Shown here piece by piece: positions 16,922-25,113 of a stretch of DNA of 64,000 nt. The DNA comes from Pseudobdellovibrionaceae bacterium (GTDB taxonomy: Bacteria > Bdellovibrionota > Bdellovibrionia > Bdellovibrionales > UBA1609), in contig CP060220.1 of assembly GCA_023898385.1 (NCBI GenBank), positions 992,001 to 1,056,000 of the forward strand, read 5' to 3'. How positions within the stretch are numbered: the first letter of the stretch is position 1; each line of letters begins with the position of its first letter. Under the pieces are notes generated by a model, which did not search any database, was not told the DNA's origin, and saw only the letters and a program-made list of their open reading frames with translations. The position numbers and the translations under genes are program-made.

Positions 16922-18115
16922 CTACATTTCTTCTGGAGCTAACGGCTCAGTCAGTCCACTCTCCCAGCGCAGTGTACTGTCATACTCCTCTGGTGGCGCT
17001 TTTCGCATAACCAAGCTCGGAATCACACTGGCCACTACCGTGTATAACACCAATCCAGAAATCACACTTGATGGAATACTGAACTGCTCTCTTAGGATAG
17101 ACGCAATAACCAAACCAAAAATCAACGTGGGCAAGAGCGATACAGAAATTTCATTTCGATCCTCCCAAGAATTGGGAAGAAACAACTTGATTGAAGCCAC
17201 CACGGACAAATACCGCACAGGCAAGAATATCAACAAGAAGGCCAGCCCATAAAACACCCCTTCCAGCGTGAACATAGATTGAGTGATACTCAAGCCAGCC
17301 TTAAAAAAGTAGAACGGCACGAAAAACGAAAAGAACATGCCCACCGCATAGAGCAGCTTTTTTGACTTTTTGTGACTAATAAAATGGGTAAACCGTGCCG
17401 CAGTCACTCCCACTAAAAAAGCCCCCACAAGATAATAAGTCCCCAGGTTTCGGGTGATCACTCCACACAAAAGCGCAATAAGGATCAAAAACGCCACCTC
17501 TGAGTCAGGTGCAAAGGGGGCAATTCTTTTTAAGAAAAACCGAAAGACCACGGGTAACAAAAAGATCATCGCCAAAATCACAGCCAATGAAATAGAAAAT
17601 TCGCTCACCGACTCACTCTGAAGAGTGAAAAACAGCAGGCCAAGAGCCACAATCTCCTTGGCAATGGCCGCGGACCGGATCCAATACTCTTGATTGGGTG
17701 TAAAATGAAAGCCTTTTAAAGAATTCAAAATAAATCCGGTAGATGGTGTAGTTAACCCTAAAGACAAAACCAGCGCCGCCCGAAAGGGCAGCCCCAAAGC
17801 CACATTCAAACCCCAGGCCGATAAAAATATAACGGTTAAACTCGTGTAAAGGTTTTTTAATAAAACATTGGCATCCCGTTTTAACTCATCAACGTCCACC
17901 TCAAGACCGGCAAATAAGAACAAAGATGTGATACCCAAAGTGGACAATAGGTAAAGAGTTTGATCCCCCTGAAACCAACCCAAAAAATGCGCTGTCAGCG
18001 CGCCAAAGGCCATGGCCGTAAGAGCCGTGGGAATTCCAAATCGTAATAGCATTTTGGGCACTAACAAAAGGGCAGCAAGGAGAATGAAGTACTGAACGTC
18101 CACTGATAATTCCAT
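16922..18115 (-). CDS. Cation:proton antiporter, CPA2 family
   Basis: 397 residues with about 11-12 hydrophobic segments in the CPA2 (KefB/NapA-like) pattern, including LFLFAGLEVDVDELKRD and LGLTTPSTGFILNSL. It would exchange Na+ or K+ for protons across the inner membrane; substrate cannot be told from sequence. No NAD-binding (TrkA-N) domain is attached. The ATG start lacks a good ribosome site. Confidence 0.85.
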   Translation of the reverse strand: MELSVDVQYFILLAALLLVPKMLLRFGIPTALTAMAFGALTAHFLGWFQGDQTLYLLSTLGITSLFLFAGLEVDVDELKRDANVLLKNLYTSLTVIFLSAWGLNVALGLPFRAALVLSLGLTTPSTGFILNSLKGFHFTPNQEYWIRSAAIAKEIVALGLLFFTLQSESVSEFSISLAVILAMIFLLPVVFRFFLKRIAPFAPDSEVAFLILIALLCGVITRNLGTYYLVGAFLVGVTAARFTHFISHKKSKKLLYAVGMFFSFFVPFYFFKAGLSITQSMFTLEGVFYGLAFLLIFLPVRYLSVVASIKLFLPNSWEDRNEISVSLLPTLIFGLVIASILREQFSIPSSVISGLVLYTVVASVIPSLVMRKAPPEEYDSTLRWESGLTEPLAPEEM

Positions 18116-18197
18116 AAAGGAAAGCTACCAGCATCGCCATTACGAAGCAAGGCGTTAAGGCCTCTCGTGGCCCACCGGAACAGTCTTTTTGTGAGCT

Positions 18198-18659
18198 TTA
18201 TCGATGTTGAATCCGAATAGCTCTGCGCTTTTTGGCCGCCTCATAGCGCCGCTTTTGCTCTTCGGTTTCGGCGATGACCGGCGGCACCAATACGGGCTTA
18301 CCATCTACGCCCAGTGCAACAAATGTTAAATAAGCCGAGGCCGTATGAAAACACTGACCTGTAATTGGATTTTCCGCGTCTATTCGTACGCCAATTTCCA
18401 TGGAGGTTTTATGCGCATAGTTAACACTGGCTTTGAGATTTACCACCCAGCCTTTATAGACAGGGGCCACAAAATTAAGGGCATCCACGCTGGCTGTGAC
18501 CACGGGCAAAGAAGAATGCCGCTGCGCACAGATCGCAGCGGCGATATCCATCCACGACATAATAACACCACCGAAGATGCTATCGAGTGAATTGGTGTGA
18601 CCAGGAAGCACCATCTCAGTCATAGTCACAATAGATTTTGAAACGGGCTTCCCATTCAT
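18198..18659 (-). CDS. Acyl-CoA thioesterase, hotdog fold
   Basis: 153 residues, YciA/BACH-like single hotdog domain: TEMVLPGHTNSLDSIFGGVI, then DIAAAICAQRHS, SVDALNFVAPV and a basic tail with ETEEQKRRYEAAKKRR. It hydrolyses acyl-CoA esters in the cytoplasm. The conserved family start (MNGKPVSKS) puts the ATG at 18659; the upstream open frame overlaps the LuxR-type gene and is not family-like. It probably shares a transcript with that gene, 34 bases upstream. Confidence 0.9.
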   Translation of the reverse strand: MNGKPVSKSIVTMTEMVLPGHTNSLDSIFGGVIMSWMDIAAAICAQRHSSLPVVTASVDALNFVAPVYKGWVVNLKASVNYAHKTSMEIGVRIDAENPITGQCFHTASAYLTFVALGVDGKPVLVPPVIAETEEQKRRYEAAKKRRAIRIQHR

Positions 18660-18693
18660 AACAAACGATTGTTTTAACCTAAGTTCTTTTGGC

Positions 18694-19083
18694 TTAAATA
18701 CCAAAAGAACCTGTGTTGTGTCCAGAGCCGAAGTTGTTGCCATTTCCAGGAGTGATCGTAGGAATGGTAGCAACACTTTCTGGCTGAGAAACAGTGGCAT
18801 TGCCAGCAGGAATGCTATTCGCAGCAGGCGCCTGATTAACAACACCAGCATCACCTTGCTCTTTCTCAACAAATTGCATATGTGGCAAACACCATACAAT
18901 CAACTGAGCGCGAGACTTCACATTCATTTTTTTATAAATGTTAGTCAGGTGAAACTTGACCGTCTTCTCCGTAACAAATAGTTGGTTTGCAACTTCCTTG
19001 TTTGACAGACCCTTAGTTACGAGTTCGGCCACTTCGGACTCGCGATTGGATAATCCCTTTTGGATAAGTATATCTCTGAGCAT
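18694..19083 (-). CDS. LuxR/GerE-type HTH protein with low-complexity tail
   Basis: 129 residues. Residues 8-65 are a complete GerE helix-turn-helix (LSNRESEVAELVTKGLSNKE, then KTVKFHLTNIYKKM). There is no receiver or ligand-binding domain. The last 55 residues are rich in Asn, Gly, Pro and Ala (TPGNGNNFGSGHNTGSFGI). GGGAGG upstream supports the ATG at 19083. It may bind DNA constitutively or be controlled by level only. A near-palindromic GTTAACGTTAAAC at 19105-19117, upstream of its start, could be an operator. Confidence 0.85.
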   Translation of the reverse strand: MLRDILIQKGLSNRESEVAELVTKGLSNKEVANQLFVTEKTVKFHLTNIYKKMNVKSRAQLIVWCLPHMQFVEKEQGDAGVVNQAPAANSIPAGNATVSQPESVATIPTITPGNGNNFGSGHNTGSFGI

Positions 19084-19690
19084 CCTTGCTCCCTCCCCAA
19101 TATGGTTAACGTTAAACGGCCACAGTCTTTCTTCATAAAAAACTACGACAACCTATATAAAAGTCTGTCAGCTATTTGAAAGTCACGCAAGCCCAAAAAC
19201 CGTGTCCAAACAAAAAACTGGACTGGATTTTTTGGCAGCGTGAAATAAGATGACTCCCCCATTTTTGGCCTGATTTTCAACCCCGAAGTCGAGCAAAAAT
19301 ACCCTGATTTTAAACGGTTACTGACTAAATGCGGGAGATTTCCCATTTTACTAACCGAAAAAACATTTGCTACTTGATGCGCCCTGTTTATAATATTTCA
19401 CCGCACTAATCCTGTGTGCCCATCCGCCTGGCCCAAAATTTGGCTGCTAACCATAATTTGAGCGCCACCATATCAAGGAGGCTACCAAAAAAACCACTCA
19501 ATGAGGGCTAAAACGATGAACACCAACTCCTGTAAAACACGCTGTAACGACTCGCCTGACGGTCACTATGCCAATCGTTTATATAACCCTGAAACTTTCT
19601 CACGGCCCCTTGCGAGTCGTAGAATTTGACCAACAACTGTAGTAGTGTCTCATCGTTAAATATTGATCCCGTAATACCAGGAGTCCCCGG
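19084..19690. other. 607-base intergenic region
   Basis: Holds divergent promoters for the LuxR-type gene and for the periplasmic protein gene. Apart from GTTAACGTTAAAC at 19105-19117 and one doubtful small frame (19516-19629), I see no recognisable element. Confidence 0.4.
19516..19629 (+). CDS. Possible 37-residue peptide
   Basis: ATG preceded by GAGGG ten bases upstream; encodes a short soluble peptide starting MNTNSCKTRCNDSPDG with two cysteines. No homologue is recognised. Could equally be chance. Confidence 0.2.
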   Translation: MNTNSCKTRCNDSPDGHYANRLYNPETFSRPLASRRI

Positions 19691-20131
19691 ATGCGAAAAT
19701 CCCTCAAATTGTTTATCGCAACCCCCTTAGCCTTTGCCTCATTTCAACTCGCCTCGGCTGAGACTTGCCTCACTCAAAGTACAGCTGAAATCGCTGACCA
19801 GGCTGCTAGCATCTCGTTCGCCACACCTGAACAAAAGCAACTTTTCATTGAAATTCTTGAAAACGGCCGACTTTCTAAAATGCTGGATTGCACCTCCGAC
19901 GGCATCGCCTTGACTCAAGAACAAGTCGAATATGCCATCGAGCGATTTGAAATTTCTCGAAAATCGGCTGTCAGTGCAGCAGAATCCATCATACTGATAA
20001 AACAAGATGAATTGCGAACAGCCAAAGGGAAAGAGCGGCAGACCCTTATCGATGTGATTGAACTGCACTCCAGAGAAATCGATAGGGTTAACTCACACTA
20101 CGACGCTCTCATTGCCCTGGTTTCAAAATAG
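19691..20131 (+). CDS. Small secreted helical protein, unknown
   Basis: 146 residues with an N-terminal signal peptide (KLFIATPLAFASFQLASA) and a helical, charged mature part with two cysteines. AGGAG eight bases upstream fixes the ATG. The mature protein looks periplasmic. The higher-order DNA repeat begins seven bases after its stop codon. Confidence 0.75.
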   Translation: MRKSLKLFIATPLAFASFQLASAETCLTQSTAEIADQAASISFATPEQKQLFIEILENGRLSKMLDCTSDGIALTQEQVEYAIERFEISRKSAVSAAESIILIKQDELRTAKGKERQTLIDVIELHSREIDRVNSHYDALIALVSK

Positions 20132-20520
20132 TTTTTTTATATTTTTAATAACGGTCTGGCCGAACCCGCCGAAATTTGCCTGGACAAAGAATGGTGTGAA
20201 CATTACTTTGTCTACACAGTAAGAGTGGGATAGACGAGCTTGTTAAGGGTTTATCCAGTTTATTAACTTGCCGACTTTGGGCTCGTTAGCTTACTAGCTT
20301 ACTAGCTTACTAGCTTACTAGCTTACTGGCTTACTGGTTTGCTGGATTATCAGTTCCTTTGATCATTTGCTCAACGACTCAACGACTCAACGACTCAACG
20401 ACTCATCGGCTCAACGACTCATCGGCTTATCGGTTTATGGGTGCCAACTTAAACACAAATACATTTCAAAATTTTCTAAACCACTCGATTCGACATTTAA
20501 GTCTATACAACAAATAGCAC

Positions 20521-20538
20521 TTTCTGCCCGGGCAGAAA
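20521..20538. repeat. 18-bp perfect palindrome, first of seven copies
   Basis: TTTCTGCCCGGGCAGAAA. Identical copies at 20869-20886, 21308-21325 and 21679-21696 close each half-unit of the higher-order repeat. Further copies lie in and after the HNH gene. Confidence 0.95.
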
Positions 20539-21115
20539 ATGGTGCCAGCATTGCTTCGTCTACACAACAAATGTGCGATAGACGAGCTTGTTAAGGGTCT
20601 ATCTAGTTTATTGACTTGCCGACTTTGGGCTCGTTAGCTTACTGGCTTACTGGCTTACTGGCTTACTGGGTTACTGGGTTACTGGCTTACTAGCTTACTA
20701 GCTTATTGGCTTATTGGCTTATTGGTTTGCTGGATTATCAGTTCCTTTGATCATTTGCTCAACGACTCAACGACTTATCGGTTTATGGGTGCCAACTTAA
20801 AAACAAATACATTTCAAAATTTTCTAAACCACTCGACTCGACATTTAAGCCTATACAACAAATAGCACTTTCTGCCCGGGCAGAAATTGGTGCCAGCATT
20901 TCTTCGTCTATATTTTTAATAACGGTCTGGCCGAACCCGCCAAAATTTGCCCGGACAAAGAATGGTGTGAACATTACTTTGTCTACACAGTAAGAGTGCG
21001 ATAGACGAGCTTGTTAAGGGTTTATCCAGTTTATTAACTTGCCGACTTTGGGCTCGTTAGCTTACTAGCTTATTGGCTTATTGGTTTGCTGGATTATCAG
21101 TTCCTTTGATCATTT

Positions 21116-21228
21116 GCTCAACGACTCAACGACTCAACGACTCAACGACTCAACGACTCAACGGCTTATCGGCTTATCGGCTTATCGGCTTATCGGCTTA
21201 TCGGCTTATCGGCTTATCGGCTTATGGG
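21116..21228. repeat. Longest type B octanucleotide array
   Basis: About 14 head-to-tail 8-bp units that switch from CAACGACT to TTATCGGC part way along. The matching array in other half-units has 3 to 8 units, so copy number is unstable. Confidence 0.9.
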
Positions 21229-21418
21229 TGCCAACTTAAACACAAATACATTTCAAAATTTTCTAAACCACTCGATTCGACATTTAAGCCTATACAACAA
21301 ATAGCACTTTCTGCCCGGGCAGAAAATGGTGCCAGCATTGCTTCGTCTACACAACAAATGTGCGATAGACGAGCTTGTTAAGGGTCTATCTAGTTTATTG
21401 ACTTGCCGACTTTGGGCT

Positions 21419-21542
21419 TGTTAGCTTACTGGCTTATTAGCTTACTGGCTTATTACCTTACTAGCTTACTAGCTTACTAGCTTACTAGCTTACTGGCTTA
21501 CTGGTTTATTGGTTTATTGGTTTATTGGCTTATTGGTTTGCT
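21419..21542. repeat. Longest type A octanucleotide array
   Basis: About 15 units of 8 bp, variants of TAGCTTAC, TGGCTTAC, TGGCTTAT and TGGTTTAT in ordered blocks, suggesting stepwise slippage. Confidence 0.9.
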
Positions 21543-22048
21543 GGATTATCAGTTCCTTTGATCATTTGCTCAACGGCTTATCGGCATATCGGTTTATGGG
21601 TGCCAACTTAAAAACAAATACATTTCAATTTTTTTAAACCACCCGATTCGACATTTAAGCCTATACAACAAACTGCACTTTCTGCCCGGGCAGAAAATGG
21701 TCGGAACAATATTTTGTCTACACATTTAATAACACTCTGGTAGAGGCTGTCGAAATTTGTTAGCTTGCCGGCAATTTCACCTGTATTAGCCTGGCGTCAA
21801 GACGAAATCTTTTTTTAAAATTATTTGACACCATTTTCGACCACCCTAATCGCCCCGTCACAAAGTTTAATCAGACGTAGATTCAAAAAAAGATCACAAC
21901 CATAAAAACACACCTCTAATAGGCGTCCTCGTCACTCTGACTGAGGTTCACCGTTGCGTTTGACCTCCTTCGAAAACATCATTGCAAATACAGGGTGTAT
22001 AAAGGTGCTCTATAAAACAAACCGCTTACTTTTACAGAAGGAGTGATC

Positions 22049-23020
22049 ATGGGTTTTAAAAATCTTAGCGAAGCTAAACGCTCTTTGAGCACCAAAGAAT
22101 TTCGTTCCATTCAAAAGCAAGCGGAAGCCGCAGTTTCCCATTTGCAGCAGTCAGAAATTAATCTTATTCAAACTCTTCAATTGGTTGAAGACAATATGGT
22201 TCATAGATGGTGTGGATATAATTCGCTATTTGAATACGCCGTACAATGCCTTCGCCTGAGTCGAGCCCAATCTTATATGTATGTGGGATTGGCAAAAGCC
22301 ACCCGGCAGTATAAAAAATTGGAATCCGCTCTTGTTAACCAACGGGTGACGCCAAGTAAGGCCGCTCGGATTCTCTCAGTGATTACAACCGATAATGAGC
22401 AAGAGTGGGTTTTAAAGGCTGCCAGTCTACCAAAAACCCAGCTTGAAAAAGAAGTGGCAAAAATCAACCCGAAAAAGGTGCCTGGTGAACGCAGTCACTA
22501 TCTCACTTCTAACGTGATCGAAATGAAAACGCCGGTGAGTGAAGATGTTTATAAAAAACTGGTGCAGGTTCAGGATTTGCTATCCAGCTCAACGGGACTG
22601 GCCGTATCTTTGGAAACTGTATTTGAAAAAATGGCCGACCTATTCCTGCAAAAGAATGATCCCGTTGAAAAAGCAAAAAGACGTCAAGATAAAGGCAAGC
22701 TATCCATACAGACTTCCTATCCCGCCATCACCGCCATGGGGGATCGTCTGCCCATACCAAAAGAAATCGAGCATCAAGTGAACTTAAGAGATCAACGCCA
22801 ATGCCAGCACCGTTACCCATCCGGTGAAAAATGCAAATCTAGGAGATGGTTGCATTTGCATCATCGGGTGCCGGTGTCGCTCGGTGGCGAGCACAGTGCG
22901 AATAATTTAATGACGCTTTGCCCGGCCCATCATGAACTAGCGCATTTGTTATTGGAGGAACAAGGCCAGTTACCAAAAACCAAGTACGAATATTCTGCCC
23001 GGGCAGAAAGTGTTTTTTGA
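22049..23020 (+). CDS. HNH endonuclease, Bdellovibrio-type DUF222-like
   Basis: 323 residues: a helical N-terminal part (about 1-210) and a C-terminal HNH nuclease domain with HLHHRVPVSLGGEHSANNL, then LCPAHHELAHLLL, and zinc-type cysteines (CQHRYPSGEKCKSRRW and LCPAHH). AAGGAG five bases upstream supports the ATG at 22049 over a GTG at 22043. The last residues (YSARAESVF) are encoded across the same palindrome that punctuates the upstream repeat, and decayed copies of the 3' end follow downstream. That ties the gene to the surrounding repeats and suggests a mobile or homing-like role; the target is unknown. Confidence 0.85.
   Translation: MGFKNLSEAKRSLSTKEFRSIQKQAEAAVSHLQQSEINLIQTLQLVEDNMVHRWCGYNSLFEYAVQCLRLSRAQSYMYVGLAKATRQYKKLESALVNQRVTPSKAARILSVITTDNEQEWVLKAASLPKTQLEKEVAKINPKKVPGERSHYLTSNVIEMKTPVSEDVYKKLVQVQDLLSSSTGLAVSLETVFEKMADLFLQKNDPVEKAKRRQDKGKLSIQTSYPAITAMGDRLPIPKEIEHQVNLRDQRQCQHRYPSGEKCKSRRWLHLHHRVPVSLGGEHSANNLMTLCPAHHELAHLLLEEQGQLPKTKYEYSARAESVF
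22993..23009. repeat. Palindrome copy inside the HNH coding end
   Basis: TTCTGCCCGGGCAGAA (22993-23008) followed by A. It forms the codons for Ser-Ala-Arg-Ala-Glu at the C terminus of the HNH protein. Confidence 0.9.
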
Positions 23021-23097
23021 GATTTTTGGGATTATCACTAGATAGGTGAGAAGAGTCGAATTGAATTTGCTGTTGAGAGAGTTGGTCGATATCCCCG

Positions 23098-23117
23098 TTT
23101 TCTGCCCGGGCAGAAAA
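23098..23117. repeat. Palindrome copy, 20-bp form
   Basis: TTTTCTGCCCGGGCAGAAAA, a perfect 20-bp palindrome that begins the first decayed downstream duplicate. Confidence 0.9.
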
Positions 23118-23199
23118 TTAAATTTAGGAATGAGGCATGACAGGATGATGAGCGGCATAGATTTTATGTCGCAGGATGGTTGACATAGCGTGACTGGTA

Positions 23200-23411
23200 T
23201 CGGGTGGCGACAAGGACCGCTTGGATCCGGCTTTGCAATGTGACGGGCACAGCATGGATTCGGTGTCGCCTGGTGTCCAATACAGCGCAGATAATTTGAT
23301 AACACTTTGTCCGACTACACCGTGAACTGGCGCTATTTGCGCTGTCTTTTGGACGAATGGATCAACAATAAACTAGGCCAGTTTATACAAATTTTCTTCC
23401 CGGGCAGAAAA
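23200..23411 (+). pseudogene. Decayed copy of the HNH gene 3' end, ending in a degenerate palindrome
   Basis: From about 23250, GGTGTCGCCTGGTGTCC through CAGCGCAGATAATTTGATAA to CGTGAACTGGCGC aligns with the HNH codons for PVSLGGEHSANNLMTLCPAHHELAH in the intact gene, with many substitutions and shifted frame. It ends at 23392-23411 with TTTTCTTCCCGGGCAGAAAA, the palindrome with one mismatch, in the same relative place as in the intact gene. Confidence 0.75.
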
Positions 23412-23524
23412 TTAAACTTAGGAAAGAGGCATAACAGGATGATGAGCGCGGCAAGAATCCAGTGGCGCAGAATGATTGACATAGCGTGGCCAGTATCGCG
23501 TGGCGACAAGCAAAGTTTGGATCC

Positions 23525-23788
23525 GGTATGGCAATGTGACGAACACAGCGTGGACTTGGTATCGCAATATGACAAACACAACCTGGATCTGGTATCGCAA
23601 TATGACGAGCACAACCTGGATTCGGTATCGCAATATGACAAACACAACCTGGATTCAGTATCACAATATGACAAACACAACCTGGATTCGGTATCACAAT
23701 ATGACAAACACAACCTGGATTCGGTATCGCAATATGACAAACACAACCTGGATCTGGTATCGCAATGTGACTAACACTAAGCTCTAAT
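23525..23788. repeat. 33-bp minisatellite, eight units
   Basis: Eight head-to-tail 33-bp units starting GGTATCGCAATATGACAAAC at 23525, 23558, 23591, 23624, 23657, 23690, 23723 and 23756. Since 33 is a multiple of three and units lack stops, several frames on both strands stay open; none has convincing start signals. A single proto-unit is present in the preceding duplicate near 23227-23260. Confidence 0.93.
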
Positions 23789-23795
23789 TGAATCC

Positions 23796-23860
23796 GGTAT
23801 CGCAGAGTCGTCAGCACAGCGTGGACAATTTAACAAGACTTTATCTTGCTCACTTAAAAT
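23796..23860 (+). pseudogene. Second decayed HNH 3' fragment after the minisatellite
   Basis: GGTATCGCAGAGTCG, CAGCACAGCGTGGACAATTT, and AACAAGACTTTATCTTGCTC run parallel to the intact gene's segment coding for VSLGGEHSANNLMTLCPAH. It shows that the repeat unit grew from this catalytic-region segment. Confidence 0.6.
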
Positions 23861-24079
23861 CCTTCATAAGGTCGGCAATCTCCGCCATCGACATCTATTA
23901 TCTCAGACTTAGGCTCCCAGAAAGAAAAAACCAGCCCTTCTGTCTAATTTTTCATAGACAGTGTCTAGACTTTCGTCAGCGAACTTCAGTCAGCCACCTG
24001 CCATTTTCTGCTGGCCGGCCCAACAGTTGCAGTGTCATAATCACAGACGAATAGGCATTTTTGAGACTGGAGGGGGAAT

Positions 24080-25102
24080 ATGTCTCAGTTTAATACACTT
24101 TCGAAGCGATATCGAAATTTGACTCTGCTGATATTAAGCGTGGGCGCCATCGCATTGGCGTTTCAAAACTGTGCTGAACCACTACAGGCCCCCACTGATG
24201 GAAAACTGGATCAGGGCAGCCAGTCTAATAATAACGGCAACAACTCCTCCTCGGGATCATCAAATTCTGGCCCTCCTGTGATTGTTCAAGATCTGGGAGA
24301 TAAAACCGCCGACAAAGACCGCGAATTGGTTTTGGAAATCGTGGCCAAGCGGGCCACGGGCACCGGCTCACTTGATTACCGCTGGTATAAAAATGGAGAG
24401 CAAATCAATGGTGCAACCAGTGCCATTTATAAAATTGACGTTGTGAAAACGGATGATGCCGGTGAATACCGCGTGGATGTGATTGACCCCTCGTCAGGTG
24501 AGTGGGTGCCAAGCGCATCCTCATTTGTCACCGTTTACAACCGATTTAGCTGGGATCCGCCAACTGACACCTCTACGTTCACGTGCAGCGGCAATGAATG
24601 CCGCATCACCTGTGGAGACGGACAAACAGAGGGTGAACTACAAAAGGGCGGGAAGGGATTTTGTCGAAAGCCTCGCCTTGATCTAGACCTCGCTGGATCG
24701 AACGCTACGCACACATTTAACGACTTTACTGGAGACAATCCCAGATCAATCACTTATGAAGCGCAGATCTTTGTGACCATTAATATGCCCCGATTATTTA
24801 TTCAGGGATCCCCTCAATCTTTTAAATACGAGTGTGACGGCTACGGATCTGGAACAAACTACACTTTATCCATGTTTGTGCACCGATGTCGATACACAAA
24901 TGGCTCTGGGGTCGTGTCCAATCATGACGTGGTTGCCAACAATGTGGCACCCATGCCTCCGGCGGGCGGACCTATCACGAAAATTGGCCTCTCAAAGGGA
25001 ACATGGGCGGGGGCCAATTATGGCGTTGCCACGGTGACATCCACCCGCAATTTCAATGAAATCGCTGAGACTATGACTGTGATAGAAGTTTACGAACCGT
25101 AA
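24080..25102 (+). CDS. Ig-domain lipoprotein
   Basis: 340 residues with a lipoprotein signal (LSVGAIALAFQNC, Cys31 lipidated), a Ser/Asn/Gly linker, an Ig-like domain (about 70-150, with YRWYKNGEQINGATS and DDAGEYRVDV) and a cysteine-containing C-terminal domain with six or more Cys. GGAGGGGG precedes the ATG. Probably outer-membrane or surface anchored; partner unknown. Confidence 0.82.
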   Translation: MSQFNTLSKRYRNLTLLILSVGAIALAFQNCAEPLQAPTDGKLDQGSQSNNNGNNSSSGSSNSGPPVIVQDLGDKTADKDRELVLEIVAKRATGTGSLDYRWYKNGEQINGATSAIYKIDVVKTDDAGEYRVDVIDPSSGEWVPSASSFVTVYNRFSWDPPTDTSTFTCSGNECRITCGDGQTEGELQKGGKGFCRKPRLDLDLAGSNATHTFNDFTGDNPRSITYEAQIFVTINMPRLFIQGSPQSFKYECDGYGSGTNYTLSMFVHRCRYTNGSGVVSNHDVVANNVAPMPPAGGPITKIGLSKGTWAGANYGVATVTSTRNFNEIAETMTVIEVYEP

Positions 25103-25113
25103 ACTTCTATCAC
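25079..25113. terminator. Bidirectional terminator hairpin overlapping both coding ends
   Basis: A perfect 16-bp stem (GTGATAGAAGTTTACG) with loop AAC. It includes the last codons and stop of the Ig lipoprotein gene and the stop of the convergent glnD-like gene. Confidence 0.85.

Larger units (their letters stand above)
20138..21760. repeat. Duplicated higher-order repeat of four palindrome-ended half-units with 8-bp arrays
   Basis: Two copies of a roughly 771-bp unit (TATATTTTTAATAACGG begins at 20138 and 20909), each made of two half-units. A half-unit runs: conserved block starting GATAGACGAGCTTGTTAAGG (near 20229, 20575, 20999, 21364); type A 8-bp array of TAGCTTAC variants (20286-20345, 20634-20732, 21055-21092, 21419-21542); block GGATTATCAGTTCCTTTGAT; type B 8-bp array of CAACGACT or TTATCGGC variants (20370-20435, 20757-20785, 21116-21228, 21567-21598); a block with ATGGGTGCCAACTTAA; and the palindrome TTTCTGCCCGGGCAGAAA. 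The last half-unit decays after 21700. Array lengths differ sharply between otherwise near-identical half-units. No open frame here looks coding. Confidence 0.95.

Noticed and set aside
16881..17252. Plus-strand open frame after ccoG that might be ccoH
   Set aside because: No membrane helix or FixH motif; it is antisense to the antiporter gene.
21150..21230. Many TTATCGGC matches, the reverse of the sigma-28 -10 box without its last bases
   Set aside because: They are units of the 8-bp array and have no -35 partner.
20367..21381. Open frames ending in SARAENGASIASSTQQM
   Set aside because: Shadows of the repeat half-unit; the Ser-Ala-Arg-Ala-Glu part is the palindrome read as codons.
23525..23788. 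Possible CRISPR array
   Set aside because: Repeats are head to tail with no unique spacers, and no cas gene is near.
23307..23817. Several long open frames on both strands encoding repeats such as QYDKHNLDSVS
   Set aside because: They follow from a 33-bp unit with no stop in several frames; no ribosome site, and the array derives from decayed HNH sequence.
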